Shown here: in pieces, positions 15,489 to 24,850 of the stretch
How positions within the stretch are numbered: the stretch's first letter is position 1
Layout: each line of letters opens with the position of its first letter
Assembly (NCBI RefSeq): GCF_014641075.1
Contig: NZ_BMHP01000001.1
Coordinates: 558,001-622,000 of the forward strand
Source: Paenibacillus nasutitermitis
GTDB taxonomy: Bacteria > Bacillota > Bacilli > Paenibacillales > Paenibacillaceae
DNA: 64,000 nucleotides
Reading direction: 5' to 3'
The notes under the pieces: generated by a model
What the model was told of the DNA's origin: nothing
The model's input: the letters and a program-made list of their open reading frames with translations, nothing else
Database searches by the model: none
Position numbers and translations under genes: made by a program

Positions 15489-15983
15489 ATGAACCCCAAT
15501 GATGTGCCTTCCAAACATGAACTGGCCCGGTTATTAATAGAAAAGAAACATTACAAGGAAGCAAGGGAGTGGCTGATGCCGTTGCAGGATCAGTTGGAGC
15601 ATTCGGCCGAGTTCTGGGATGATCTGGGCACTTGCCTGGTTCATTTGGACGAACCGGAAGCCGGGGAAGCAGCGATTGGCAATGCGTTGTCGATTAACCC
15701 CAGAGTAAAATACGGTACGCCATACTTGCGTCTGGCCGCTTTGTACGCGAAGAAAAACCCTGAAGCGGCAATCCGTCATCTTGATTCGTTCCGCACGATT
15801 CAATCCTCTTCCTGTGAAGCCTACTATCGTCTGGCGCTGCTCTATGATGAAATGGACCGCAAGAGGGAGGCGGAACAAGCGCTGCAGGAATGCAAGGGCA
15901 TTTACCGCTCGCTGCCGCGTTATAAGAAACGGCAGGAGCGCAAGTGGGCGATCCTGGCCGCGATGAAGAAAATAAAGTCATAA
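15489..15983 (+). CDS. Tetratricopeptide-repeat protein (probably the C-terminal part of an interrupted gene)
   Basis: This 164-residue soluble helical protein has about three TPR-like units (ELARLLIEKKHYKEAREWL, LGTCLVHLDEPEAGEAAIGNA, AYYRLALLYDEMDRKREAEQ). No ribosome-binding site precedes the ATG at 15489, and the frame is continuous with the upstream membrane-anchor ORF except for one TAG. It may be made by reinitiation, by read-through or not at all. TPRs suggest a protein-protein interaction scaffold, and no partner can be named. Confidence 0.7.
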   Translation: MNPNDVPSKHELARLLIEKKHYKEAREWLMPLQDQLEHSAEFWDDLGTCLVHLDEPEAGEAAIGNALSINPRVKYGTPYLRLAALYAKKNPEAAIRHLDSFRTIQSSSCEAYYRLALLYDEMDRKREAEQALQECKGIYRSLPRYKKRQERKWAILAAMKKIKS

Positions 15984-16022
15984 AGTTCCACTTACAACTA
16001 GAATCTATTACCGGGGAGTCTA

Positions 16023-17771
16023 ATGATGCGTCGAAACGTCTGGTTATTGGCGATACTTCTGATTGCCGTTCTTCTGGGCATCAATAATACGATTTATTAT
16101 TTTACAAGCAAGACTACGCTGGAGGAGCGCCTTCGTGGCGAACTGAACGATATCGCCGGACAGATTCAGCTGTCCATTGAATTATCCCGCACAGGTTCAG
16201 AGAAATTCCAGGAGCAGATTGGCCGCGAGCTTCGCGCGGCCTCCATTGCAGCGGAGTTTGCTTTGAATCCGGACATTGACAAGGTAACCAACGCCCAGCT
16301 TGTCGAGCTCAAAAAAAAGCTGGACATGGTCGATATCACGCTGCTTGAACGAACCAAAGACAACATCATCCTGTCCAAATCTTCCAACCCTAAACAGATT
16401 GGCTACAAAACAAGTACCTGGAAGCCGTGGTATGAAGCTTTTAACCAATTATTTGATAACAGGCAGGTGACTATTCCCTGGGGACAATCCCTGACTAATT
16501 TTTGGACGGGACCGTTTGAGTTTTCCACGACGGATACCAACAATATTTACAAATGGGGCTATTATTATGATGGGACTGCCAATTATATCATCGATCCTTT
16601 TATCAGCTATGAGAGCAGGCAAAGAGCGTACGACGAGGCTACGGGCGTTAATCAGCTGATCGGCCGCACGCTGCGGGCGAACAGCTCGCTGCTGGAAATA
16701 GCGGTCATCAATCCGCAAACCTTCCTTTCCGGATCGCTTACATCCATAACCGATAACGGGGATAAGCTTAAGCATATAACGCAGAATCCGATCATTAACG
16801 GCACCTATATCTACAGACACAATGAGGATCAGCGCAATGTCAAGCTGGCCAACGATTCCAACCATCCTGTATGGATCAATGAAAAAATAAACAACAAGCA
16901 TGTGATCAAGGCGTTCATACCGGTCGATATTGACAAGGTGGCCAGCATTCTCAATGAGAAAGGCCAGCCTATTAACCGTTATGTGCTGACGCTTGTATCG
17001 GATTATCAAACGATCGAGGACACGCTGGACAGGCAATTTGTTAATATCGGCCTTATTGTAGGGGTTGTAACACTGCTCAGCCTGGTCGTCGTGTACCTGG
17101 CGGTAACCGGTTACCGCAAGTCTCAGGACAAGCTTGTCCGCAGGACGCAGGAAACCTATGTGGATGAAATTAATCAGCTGTTTCAAGCCATCCGGGCGCA
17201 GCGGCATGATTTTATAAACCATGCCCAAATGATCCAGTCGCTTGCACAGATGAACAAATTTGATGAGCTGAAAGAATATGCCACCGATCTGACGGGTGAA
17301 ATCCGCGGCGTGAATGATATGATCGGTATCGGGAATCCGGCGTTAGCTGCCTTGATCCGTTCCAAAATATCGCAAGCGGAGCCGCTAAAAATCCATTTGG
17401 AGACCAGTTTCAGTGATATCAGCAAGCTTTCACTGGGTGTAAAATCGCTGGATTTGACAAGAATGCTTGGCAATCTGATCGATAATGCCTTTGATGAGGT
17501 GGCGGATTATCCGGAAGAAGAGCGGTTTGTCAGAATCCGGATTTATGAGAAAAGCGGGTTTATGGAGTTCGCGGTCAGCAATCCATGCCACAATCCGGAA
17601 AAGCTGAAGGACAAGCCCTTGTTCTTGTCCGGATACAGCGATAAACAAACCGGGCATTCCGGTCTCGGGCTGGTTATTGTAAAATCGATTGTGGAGCAGT
17701 ATAACGGCACGGTCCGCGTTTCCTTCGATGAAACGGATGATGTGACGTTCACGATTAGAATTCCATATTGA
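16023..17771 (+). CDS. Sensor histidine kinase with Spo0B/DcuS-like kinase core (orphan)
   Basis: This 582-residue membrane sensor kinase has a transmembrane helix at residues 6-28, a large extracellular sensing region to about residue 340, a second helix (IGLIVGVVTLLSLVVVYLAV) and an alpha-helical dimerisation segment with RHDFINHAQM (His395 the likely phosphorylation site). A GHKL ATPase domain follows (NLIDNAFDEV, GHSGLGLVIVKSIVEQY). The RHDxxNH box resembles the SpoOB_a/CitA-DcuS kinases. No response regulator gene is adjacent, since a GNAT gene follows, so the partner is elsewhere. The signal is unknown. Confidence 0.88.
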   Translation: MMRRNVWLLAILLIAVLLGINNTIYYFTSKTTLEERLRGELNDIAGQIQLSIELSRTGSEKFQEQIGRELRAASIAAEFALNPDIDKVTNAQLVELKKKLDMVDITLLERTKDNIILSKSSNPKQIGYKTSTWKPWYEAFNQLFDNRQVTIPWGQSLTNFWTGPFEFSTTDTNNIYKWGYYYDGTANYIIDPFISYESRQRAYDEATGVNQLIGRTLRANSSLLEIAVINPQTFLSGSLTSITDNGDKLKHITQNPIINGTYIYRHNEDQRNVKLANDSNHPVWINEKINNKHVIKAFIPVDIDKVASILNEKGQPINRYVLTLVSDYQTIEDTLDRQFVNIGLIVGVVTLLSLVVVYLAVTGYRKSQDKLVRRTQETYVDEINQLFQAIRAQRHDFINHAQMIQSLAQMNKFDELKEYATDLTGEIRGVNDMIGIGNPALAALIRSKISQAEPLKIHLETSFSDISKLSLGVKSLDLTRMLGNLIDNAFDEVADYPEEERFVRIRIYEKSGFMEFAVSNPCHNPEKLKDKPLFLSGYSDKQTGHSGLGLVIVKSIVEQYNGTVRVSFDETDDVTFTIRIPY

Positions 17772-17801
17772 TCATCATAATATCGAGAGGAGTCATGGAA
17801 G

Positions 17802-18275
17802 ATGCCGGATATGCTGGTCAAGCTGTATGAGCTGCCAGAAGGAGAAGCGCCGCTGCAGTATACGGAACGTACGGGTGTTGTCATAAGAAGGGCGCTTGCC
17901 CCGGAGCTGCTTACTATCGCAGAATGGGTGGAAAAGCAATTCAATAAAGAGTGGAGAAGCGAGTGTATGGTGGCGATCTCGCAATCGCCGGTGAGCTGTT
18001 ACGTCGCGGTTAAAGAGGGCCGACTGCTCGGCTTTGCCTGTTACGATGCCACGTGCAAAGGTTTCTTTGGGCCAACCGGTGTGGATGAGCAGGAGCGGGG
18101 ACTTGGCGTCGGCAAGCAGCTCTTTCTGGAGACGCTTAGAGGAATGCGCGAAGCGGGATACGGTTACGCCATTATCGGGGGGGCGGGGCCGACCGGATTC
18201 TATGAGAAGGTTGCGGGCGCGACCATTATCGAAGGTTCGGTACCTGGAATATATAAAGGGCTGCTCAGAAGTTAG
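17802..18275 (+). CDS. GNAT family N-acetyltransferase
   Basis: This 157-residue protein has an acetyl-CoA-binding motif A (RGLGVGKQLFLETL, of the RxxGxG/A type) near residues 92-105 and the downstream GPTGFYEK strand-helix of GNAT enzymes. It probably acetylates a small molecule or protein, and the acceptor is unknown. GAGAGGAG lies upstream of the start. It follows the orphan histidine kinase by 30 nt and may be cotranscribed. The N-terminal 40 residues are not typical and may help substrate binding. Confidence 0.8.
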   Translation: MPDMLVKLYELPEGEAPLQYTERTGVVIRRALAPELLTIAEWVEKQFNKEWRSECMVAISQSPVSCYVAVKEGRLLGFACYDATCKGFFGPTGVDEQERGLGVGKQLFLETLRGMREAGYGYAIIGGAGPTGFYEKVAGATIIEGSVPGIYKGLLRS

Positions 18276-18316
18276 CGAAATACAATCATTTCAAACTGAA
18301 TAGGCTGTTGAGGGAG

Positions 18317-18354
18317 GGCTCTTTATTCGGACAATTGCGTTCGAGTAAAGAGCC
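18317..18354 (+). terminator. Inverted repeat, possible terminator without T-tract
   Basis: GGCTCTTTA (18317-18325) pairs with TAAAGAGCC (18346-18354). No T-run follows, so efficient termination is uncertain. It lies between the GNAT gene and the SWIM gene. Confidence 0.4.
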
Positions 18355-18443
18355 TTCCGGGCCTGTAGGTTTTGAAAAAAGCATAGGATCTAAACGGGGC
18401 TGTCAGTCAGCGGGTAAGAATGGTTAAGGGCTCTTTCTTTCCC

Positions 18444-18500
18444 AAACGATAACGTCTGCTCTCATCAGGCAATCGTTTCTTCATTGGGATGTGGTATAAT
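18444..18500 (+). promoter_or_regulatory. Extended -10 promoter with upstream inverted repeat for the SWIM/SNF2 operon
   Basis: TGGTATAAT (18492-18500) is an extended -10 element with no good -35. AAACGAT (18444-18450) and ATCGTTT (18472-18478) form an inverted repeat just upstream, a possible regulator site. The promoter position rules out the upstream ATG at 18484 and supports the GTG start at 18538. Confidence 0.6.
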
Positions 18501-18537
18501 GGATGGATGCGTAAAATTCGAACGGAGGGACGTCAAA

Positions 18538-20103
18538 GTGAGCGGATCTTTTCAGCTTGACGGGCAAAGGCTGCATGCGTTTGAATCCAAGCTTGCTGGT
18601 GTTATGCCTGTTCCCATGCTTGAAAAGGGCTGGGATTATTTCCGGCGTGAAAAAGTGCTTAACGTTCAGGTTATGAACGGCTCAGCGATCTACGGTGCTG
18701 TTCGCGGCACGCAGATCTATGCCGTCACGCTCGATACCGACGATATCAGCTTCAGCACCTGTACCTGTTCCTTAAAAGGATACTGTAAACATATGGCTGC
18801 CATGTACTACGCGTATTGCGGATTTGCCGGGGAGAGCGCCGATGGGGCGCATAACCGGCTGCTTAACGGGGGGGAACCGGGAGCAGCAGAACCGGTAAAA
18901 CCCGAAAACGCAGAGGAGCCAGCAGGAGGTGCCGCCCCTGCCGATTGGATCAGGCAGATGGAACGCCTGCATGGCGATGTATGGCGGCAGTGCCGCCATT
19001 CGCTTCATCCGCTTCAGGCTGTGCTCTCCTCCCTGAAAGGATTGTCCAAGACTTGGGAGGGGGGGCTGCGCCGCCTCCATTGGATGCATGCGATCCTGTT
19101 TGTTATTGAACTGGCGGAGAAAGCCTATTCAGCAACGGACAGCTATAACCGCTACTATTATGAGATGGCCTTCGCACGAATGACAGAGCCGTGGGTAAAT
19201 CATTATCACGAAATGGCCGGGGAACTGGAGCCCGGTTCCATGTCTGAGCCGGAGCAGGAGGCGCTGAGCAGCCTGCTCGGCATGTTCCATGAACGGGATA
19301 TGGACCGCGAGCAGCAGCTCCACCGCTGGGAAATGCTCTATTTTTCCCTGTGGGCGAAGCTGGTTTCATTCCCGGAATGGAGAAAGCGGGAGCAGAAATG
19401 GCTGGACGGAAGACGGTCCGGGGAGGGCGGCCAGGGCACTTTTTATCCAATGGCTCTTGCCTATCTTGCTTTCGCAGAAGACCGTGACGAAGAAGCGATC
19501 GCTCTGCTGGAGGATACCGCCTTTAACCGTACGGCTCTGCTGGCCAGCGATTGTGCGCTGCAGCGGCTGGAGGACAATGACTGGCCCAAGGTTGAAGCCT
19601 GGCTGGCTTATTTGAACAAAGGGCTGCAGATTGAGCGTAAATCAAGAGCATTCGGCCCTTTCCTGACAATGTGCAGGGTGGCGGATGTCAAACAGCCGGA
19701 CAATCCGGCCTGGCAGCAGTACCTGATCGCGTTCCTGCCCTACTCCTATTCGGCGTTAACCGATCATTGGCTGGAGAAGCAGCAGTTTATGGATTGGGCG
19801 GACCTGCAGCTGCTGCTGGGTATTGAGCCGGATGAGATCGATATCCAGGTGATGCGCGAGATTGCCAAGACCGCGCCTGCCGCATTAATCCCTTTATATC
19901 ACCAGTCTATCGACACTTCTATACGGGCAAGAAACAGACAGGGCTACAAACAAGCGGTCAAAATGATGAAGAAGCTTGAGCGGCTTTACAAATCCGGGAA
20001 GAAGCCCGAAAAGTGGAGCCAGTATGTCAATGAGATCGTACGCAAGCATCAAAGGCTCCGTGCATTGCAGGAAGAGCTCTGGAGGGGAAAAATCATCACA
20101 TGA
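18538..20103 (+). CDS. SWIM zinc-finger protein
   Basis: This 521-residue protein carries an N-terminal SWIM zinc-binding motif (CTCSLKGYCKHMAAMYYAY, pattern CxC...CxH) at about residues 75-95, followed by a long helical region. The GTG start at 18538 has GGAGGG at 18523-18528 (spacing 9). Longer in-frame starts lie at or before the TATAAT box. Its stop overlaps the start of the SNF2 gene by 4 bp (ATGA), so the two are translationally coupled and probably form a complex. SWIM domains bind DNA or protein. Bacterial SWIM/SNF2 pairs are common in Firmicutes, but their role is poorly known. Confidence 0.88.
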   Translation: MSGSFQLDGQRLHAFESKLAGVMPVPMLEKGWDYFRREKVLNVQVMNGSAIYGAVRGTQIYAVTLDTDDISFSTCTCSLKGYCKHMAAMYYAYCGFAGESADGAHNRLLNGGEPGAAEPVKPENAEEPAGGAAPADWIRQMERLHGDVWRQCRHSLHPLQAVLSSLKGLSKTWEGGLRRLHWMHAILFVIELAEKAYSATDSYNRYYYEMAFARMTEPWVNHYHEMAGELEPGSMSEPEQEALSSLLGMFHERDMDREQQLHRWEMLYFSLWAKLVSFPEWRKREQKWLDGRRSGEGGQGTFYPMALAYLAFAEDRDEEAIALLEDTAFNRTALLASDCALQRLEDNDWPKVEAWLAYLNKGLQIERKSRAFGPFLTMCRVADVKQPDNPAWQQYLIAFLPYSYSALTDHWLEKQQFMDWADLQLLLGIEPDEIDIQVMREIAKTAPAALIPLYHQSIDTSIRARNRQGYKQAVKMMKKLERLYKSGKKPEKWSQYVNEIVRKHQRLRALQEELWRGKIIT

Positions 20104-23100
20104 GAGGCTATACTGGCGCGGAAACGATTAAAGTGGACGGGTTTTGGAAGGACGGCGAGGGAATCATACTTGCAGCCGGTCATGCTTCAGGATTGACTTT
20201 GCGGCTGCGCCGCCTTCTCTTTGCCTGGCATGAAGCCTCCTGGTATGGCACGGATGTTGAAGAGCGTGTAGATGAACGGTCGAAACTTACGGAGCTGCCG
20301 CTCTCGCCGCTGCTGGCCATGGATTATCTTTCTTCACCGGATCCCGTCCGATTGCTGCGGATCGAGTGGACGCCCAGGGCAAGGACGCTAATGGAACTGG
20401 CTAAAATGCTGCGTGAGGCCCTGCTGAAAGGCTGGTACGGCCCGGACTGGTCGCAATGGTCGTCTGATGCGAGAGCGTGGAGACTTGAGGTTCCGGAAGC
20501 TGAAGAAGAAGCATCCGCACGGCTTTCGGAGCTGCTTCGGCAGCTTGAGACGCAAGGCGACCGTGGCGCGTCCCGGCGCTGGCTGAGTCTGATTCTGGAA
20601 GAAATGATTGGGGGCGGCGGTGAGGTTGCCGCCGTATGGAAGACAACCGCGGCTGAAGCGGGAGAAAGCGCACTGGTGATGAAAGCGGCTGACGAGGAAG
20701 ACTGGCTTGTTTCCATCGGCATGAAGCAGGATAATGTTCCGTTCCGCACGGCGCTGCAGCTGCTGGAACCCGATGATACGCACGGGTGGAGACTCCGTCC
20801 TGCGGTGCAGGGCCGCTCCGAAGGCAGCCGCTGGATCACGCTTGAACGTGCTGGAGCGAATACGGAGAACGGGAATATTCTCCCGGCTGCGGATGCTTCA
20901 GAGCGGCATGCTCAGCCGCCTCTACGGTTCACACTTCCAGTCGATGTCCCCTTCGGGTGGAGGAAATATTTTGACACCCGTATGCGTAAGGAGGAAGCCA
21001 AATGGGCTGCTGCACTGCCGGAATGGCTGGGTGAGACGCTTCAACGCACGCAGACTGCAGACGAAGCAGGAACGGTTGCTGGGCAAACCGGGGCCGCAGC
21101 TGCGTCACAGAACGGGGATGCTGTCCCCGGCCTGATAAAGACCGAACTAAGCGACAACGAAGCATGGCTGTTTCTGGAGCAGGCCAGCGTCAAGCTGCTG
21201 GCAACAGGCTGCTCCGTGCTGCTGCCAGCCTGGTGGGAAACGGTGCGCAGCCGGAAGCTGCGGCTGAAAGCCAAAGTGAAATCCTCCGTCGGCTCATCGG
21301 AGCAATCTATGTTCGGCCTGCAGCAAATTGTTGATTTTGACTGGAAGCTGGCCGTCGGCAATGTCGATATGAGCGAAGCGGAATTTATGCAGCTCGCCCA
21401 GGATAATCGGAGACTGATGCGCATTGGCGGAGAATGGGTCCATCTGGATCCGGACGATGTGGAACGGCTGCGCAAATGGCTGCGCAAAAGCGGAGGCAAA
21501 ACCGACTTTACGATGCGCGATGTGCTGGAAATGCATCTGCGCGGCGGAGCGGAGCTGGAGCCTGATCGCGAAGATGCCGAAGGGCTGGAGGCGGAGGTGG
21601 AGCTTAATGAGCATCTGGCCGCCTGGATCGGCAAGCTGAGTGAAACATCCGGACTGCCTCTTGTGGAGAAGCCTGCCGCATTTCAGGGTGAGCTGCGGCA
21701 TTATCAGCTGCAGGGAGTATCCTGGCTCGCTTTTCTGCGGAGATTTGGTCTTGGTGCCTGCTTGGCCGATGATATGGGTCTGGGCAAGACGATACAATTC
21801 ACGGCTTATTTGCAGCATGTGATGGAGCATGGGGGGCTTGGGCCTTCGTTATTGATTTGTCCGACCTCCGTCATCGGCAACTGGGAGAAAGAGCTGGAGC
21901 GGTTTGCCCCCGAACTGCGTGTTCATGTCCATTACGGACCGAGGCGTCTGAAGGGCGAGGAGTTTGCCGCCGCGGCTGCTGAATCGGATCTGGTGATCAG
22001 TTCCTACGCGCTTGCGCCGATAGATGAAGCGGATATGGATGCTGTGAAGTGGGATGTTATCTGTCTGGATGAAGCGCAAAACATTAAAAACTACTACACC
22101 AAGCAATCTACCGCGATTCGGGGACTGCGCGCCAATCACCGGATTGCGCTCACCGGAACCCCGATGGAGAACAGGCTGACCGAGCTGTGGTCGATATACG
22201 ACTTTACCAATCCCGGCTATTTGGGCAGCCTGGGCGAATTCCGCAGAACGGTTGTTCTGCCGATTGAGCGGGAGCGCGATCCTGTGCTGATTTCCGAGCT
22301 CCAGCGATGGGTCAATCCATTCATGCTCCGGCGCGTCAAGAAGGACCCGGCTATCCAGTTGGCGCTGCCGGAGAAGAACGAGATGCAGACGTACCTTTCG
22401 CTGACTGTGGAGCAGGGGGCTTTGTACGAAAATATTGTATCCGAGCTGCTTGGCAAGCTGGAGTCTCTGGGCGCTATGCAGCGGCGTGGCCTGATTCTCT
22501 CCACGCTGACCCGGCTGAAGCAGGTCTGCGATCACCCCAATCTGTTGATCAAGGAAGACGAAGCCTTGTCTGCCACGGCTTGGGACCCGGAGCGTTCGAA
22601 CAAGGTGCTGCGGCTGCTGGAAATGACAGAGGAAATTGCGGCTGAAGGAGAACGCTGCCTTATTTTTACGCAGTATGTGGAAATGGGAGCGATGCTGAAA
22701 AGGCTGCTGGAGGAACGGCTCGGGATCCCGACCCCTTATTTGTACGGAGGGGTACCCAAAGCGGGGAGAGATGCGATGATTGCTTCCTTTCAGGATGAGC
22801 AGTCGCCAGGCTGCGCCTTTGTGCTCTCGCTCAAGGCAGGCGGAATCGGGCTTAATCTGACGGCCGCCAATCATGTCTTTCATTTTGACCGCTGGTGGAA
22901 CCCCGCAGTTGAGAATCAGGCTACCGACCGGGCCTTCCGCATCGGCCAGACGCGTAATGTGCAGGTGCATAAATTTGTCACCCTCGGCACGCTGGAAGAA
23001 CGGATCGACGATATGATTACACGCAAGCAGGTGCTCAACGACCAGGTTGTAGGCCAATCGGAGAATTGGATCACGGAGCTGTCAACCGACGAGCTGCGGG

Positions 23101-23138
23101 ATCTGTTCTCCTTGCGGAAGCATAAGCTGAAGGGCTAA
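20100..23138 (+). CDS. SNF2-family DEAD/DEAH-like helicase ATPase
   Basis: This 1012-residue SWI2/SNF2-type DNA translocase has an N-terminal bacterial SNF2-associated region of about 500 residues. The ATPase core follows, with Walker A DDMGLGKTIQ near residue 557, the DEAQ box near 657, the LTGTPMENRLTELWSIYDF motif III region, and a C-terminal helicase lobe with SLKAGGIGLNLTAAN and DRAFRIGQ (motifs V and VI). All key motifs look intact. It begins inside the stop of the SWIM-protein gene. It may remodel nucleoprotein or RNA polymerase complexes, or take part in DNA repair or defence. The sequence does not decide. Confidence 0.95.
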   Translation: MRGYTGAETIKVDGFWKDGEGIILAAGHASGLTLRLRRLLFAWHEASWYGTDVEERVDERSKLTELPLSPLLAMDYLSSPDPVRLLRIEWTPRARTLMELAKMLREALLKGWYGPDWSQWSSDARAWRLEVPEAEEEASARLSELLRQLETQGDRGASRRWLSLILEEMIGGGGEVAAVWKTTAAEAGESALVMKAADEEDWLVSIGMKQDNVPFRTALQLLEPDDTHGWRLRPAVQGRSEGSRWITLERAGANTENGNILPAADASERHAQPPLRFTLPVDVPFGWRKYFDTRMRKEEAKWAAALPEWLGETLQRTQTADEAGTVAGQTGAAAASQNGDAVPGLIKTELSDNEAWLFLEQASVKLLATGCSVLLPAWWETVRSRKLRLKAKVKSSVGSSEQSMFGLQQIVDFDWKLAVGNVDMSEAEFMQLAQDNRRLMRIGGEWVHLDPDDVERLRKWLRKSGGKTDFTMRDVLEMHLRGGAELEPDREDAEGLEAEVELNEHLAAWIGKLSETSGLPLVEKPAAFQGELRHYQLQGVSWLAFLRRFGLGACLADDMGLGKTIQFTAYLQHVMEHGGLGPSLLICPTSVIGNWEKELERFAPELRVHVHYGPRRLKGEEFAAAAAESDLVISSYALAPIDEADMDAVKWDVICLDEAQNIKNYYTKQSTAIRGLRANHRIALTGTPMENRLTELWSIYDFTNPGYLGSLGEFRRTVVLPIERERDPVLISELQRWVNPFMLRRVKKDPAIQLALPEKNEMQTYLSLTVEQGALYENIVSELLGKLESLGAMQRRGLILSTLTRLKQVCDHPNLLIKEDEALSATAWDPERSNKVLRLLEMTEEIAAEGERCLIFTQYVEMGAMLKRLLEERLGIPTPYLYGGVPKAGRDAMIASFQDEQSPGCAFVLSLKAGGIGLNLTAANHVFHFDRWWNPAVENQATDRAFRIGQTRNVQVHKFVTLGTLEERIDDMITRKQVLNDQVVGQSENWITELSTDELRDLFSLRKHKLKG

Positions 23139-23168
23139 ACCGATTGGAAAGGCGGGGTGCAGCTGCAT

Positions 23169-23471
23169 ATGACAGAGAAACCGGATTATGAGAATCAGCC
23201 GGTTCATGGGGATCATGAGAACCAGACCCGGCACGCGGACGCGGATTCTGGCGCAATGAAAGGCTCGCAGGAAGCCGAGGGCAGCAAGCAGCGGATCCGC
23301 ACGCCGGGCTCGCTGCAAGCCAGCCGTTACCTGGAGGAAGAGCCGGAGGTTCCGGCTGAGGCAGGAGCAGAGGCTGAGGTAACAGTTGGGCCAGTTGAAG
23401 CGTCGCCCCACTGGAAATCGTTTTATCTGGCGGTCAGCAAGGCAGTTGCGGCTATGCGGCAGGACCCATAG
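23169..23471 (+). CDS. Hypothetical acidic protein
   Basis: I do not recognise a family. The 100-residue product is highly acidic and polar for its first 75 residues (runs of Glu, Ala, Gly and His), probably disordered, and ends in a more structured helix, HWKSFYLAVSKAVAAMRQDP. It follows the SNF2 gene by 30 nt and is followed by a strong terminator, which fits a third gene of the SWIM/SNF2 operon. GGCGGGG lies about 12 nt before the ATG. A GTG at 23157 is an alternative start. Without homologues in hand, expression is only likely. Confidence 0.55.
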   Translation: MTEKPDYENQPVHGDHENQTRHADADSGAMKGSQEAEGSKQRIRTPGSLQASRYLEEEPEVPAEAGAEAEVTVGPVEASPHWKSFYLAVSKAVAAMRQDP

Positions 23472-23493
23472 TTGTACGGATAATATATAAAGC

Positions 23494-23556
23494 AAGCAAC
23501 CTCTGCATCTACGGATGCGCTAGAAATCCGGAGGTTGCTTTTTGTTTTTTTCTTTT
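23494..23556 (+). terminator. Rho-independent terminator of the SWIM/SNF2 operon
   Basis: AAGCAACCTC (23494-23503) pairs with GAGGTTGCTT (23531-23540), with an inner GCATC-TACG-GATGC hairpin and a long T-rich tail. Confidence 0.9.
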
Positions 23557-23668
23557 TGCTGACTATACCCGAGGGAACCAACTGAACTTAAATTGCGTAC
23601 TTTTCAATTCTAGCGCGATCCTCTATCATTTAGAATGAATCTATTTGCGAGGGAGAGATGATATCGTT

Positions 23669-24646
23669 ATGAAGTACACGTATTTGGGACGATCGGGATT
23701 AAAGGTCAGCCGGCTTTGCCTTGGCACGATGAACTTTGGCGTGGAGACAGACGAGAAGGAATCGTTTCGCATAATGGACGCTGCGCTGGACGCGGGAATT
23801 AATTTCTTTGATACCGCCAATGTATACGGCGGTAGTGAAAATCAAGGCCGCACGGAAGAGATTGTCGGGAAATGGTTCAGCCAGGGCGGAGGCCGCCGCG
23901 AGCAAACCGTTCTCGCTACGAAAGTATATGGAAATATGGGCGACAAGAGCGACGGGCCAAACGATGAGCGCGGATTGTCCGCATACAAAATCCGCCGCCA
24001 TCTGGAAGGTTCGCTGCGCCGATTGCAAACCGACCATGTCGAGCTGTATCAAATGCATCACATTGACCGTAATGTAAGCTGGGAAGAGCTGTGGGGCGCT
24101 TTTGAAACAGCCGTAGCGCAAGGGAAAATCGGTTATGTCGGCTCCAGCAACTTTGCCGGATGGGATATCGCCGTTGCCCAAGGCGAAGCGAAGGCCAGAG
24201 GCATTCTGGGACTGGTCTCCGAACAGCACAAATACAATCTGTTATGCCGTCTGCCGGAACTTGAGGTGCTTCCAGCTTCAAAAAGCCTGGGGCTGGGCGT
24301 GATTCCGTGGAGTCCGCTGGATGGCGGCCTGCTGGCGGGCAACGCTCTGCGCGGCGGAGGTGGCAAACGAAGCGGCAACATGGAACGTTTCGAGCAATTC
24401 CGTCCTCAGCTGGAAGCATATAAAGGCTTCTGCGATGAGCTGGGGGAACGCGAGGATGTGGTTTCCCTTGCCTGGCTGCTGGCTAATCCTGCGGTTGCCG
24501 CGCCAATCACCGGCGTGCGTACGCTGGAGCAGTTTGAACGGACGCTTCGCGCCGTGGAGCTTGAGCTCGATGAGTCGGCGCTCAAGCGGATTGACGAAAT
24601 ATTCCCGGGTCCGGGCGGCGATGCGCCGAAGGCCTACGCCTGGTAG
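23669..24646 (+). CDS. Aldo/keto reductase
   Basis: This 325-residue cytoplasmic NADPH-dependent reductase has the (beta/alpha)8 AKR fold. It starts with the canonical MKYTYLGRSGLKVSRLCLGTMNFG-like strand and carries the Asp and Tyr of FFDTANVYG, a Lys in VLATKVYG and a His in LYQMHHID as catalytic tetrad candidates. The frame opens at a TTG at 23645, but the ATG at 23669 behind GAGGGAGAG gives the family-typical start. It is a single-gene unit with its own terminator. Similar enzymes reduce aldehydes and ketones. The physiological substrate is unknown. Confidence 0.92.
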   Translation: MKYTYLGRSGLKVSRLCLGTMNFGVETDEKESFRIMDAALDAGINFFDTANVYGGSENQGRTEEIVGKWFSQGGGRREQTVLATKVYGNMGDKSDGPNDERGLSAYKIRRHLEGSLRRLQTDHVELYQMHHIDRNVSWEELWGAFETAVAQGKIGYVGSSNFAGWDIAVAQGEAKARGILGLVSEQHKYNLLCRLPELEVLPASKSLGLGVIPWSPLDGGLLAGNALRGGGGKRSGNMERFEQFRPQLEAYKGFCDELGEREDVVSLAWLLANPAVAAPITGVRTLEQFERTLRAVELELDESALKRIDEIFPGPGGDAPKAYAW

Positions 24647-24673
24647 ATCCGCTTTTGTGAGTTTTTGTTAGTG

Positions 24674-24710
24674 CAGCCCTGCAGAAGATTCCTTCTGCGG
24701 GCTGTTTTTT
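24674..24710 (+). terminator. Rho-independent terminator after the aldo/keto reductase
   Basis: CAGCCC-T-GCAGAAG pairs with CTTCTGC-GGGCTG across a short loop, followed by six T residues. Confidence 0.9.
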
Positions 24711-24850
24711 ATTGGCATGTGCGTGATGGTGGCAAAAAAACGGATAATTAATATCTTGCAAATAGCGGCTCTGGAGTCCGGTTCGTTCACCTACCGGGCC
24801 GTATGGGGGTACCGTCAACATTGATTTATGTTGAGATTGAAAAGGAGCGC

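Noticed and set aside
21849..23057. 402-codon minus-strand frame
   Set aside because: It lies wholly within the intact SNF2 helicase gene, has low-complexity Arg/Gln/His composition and no start signal, so it is a mirror frame.
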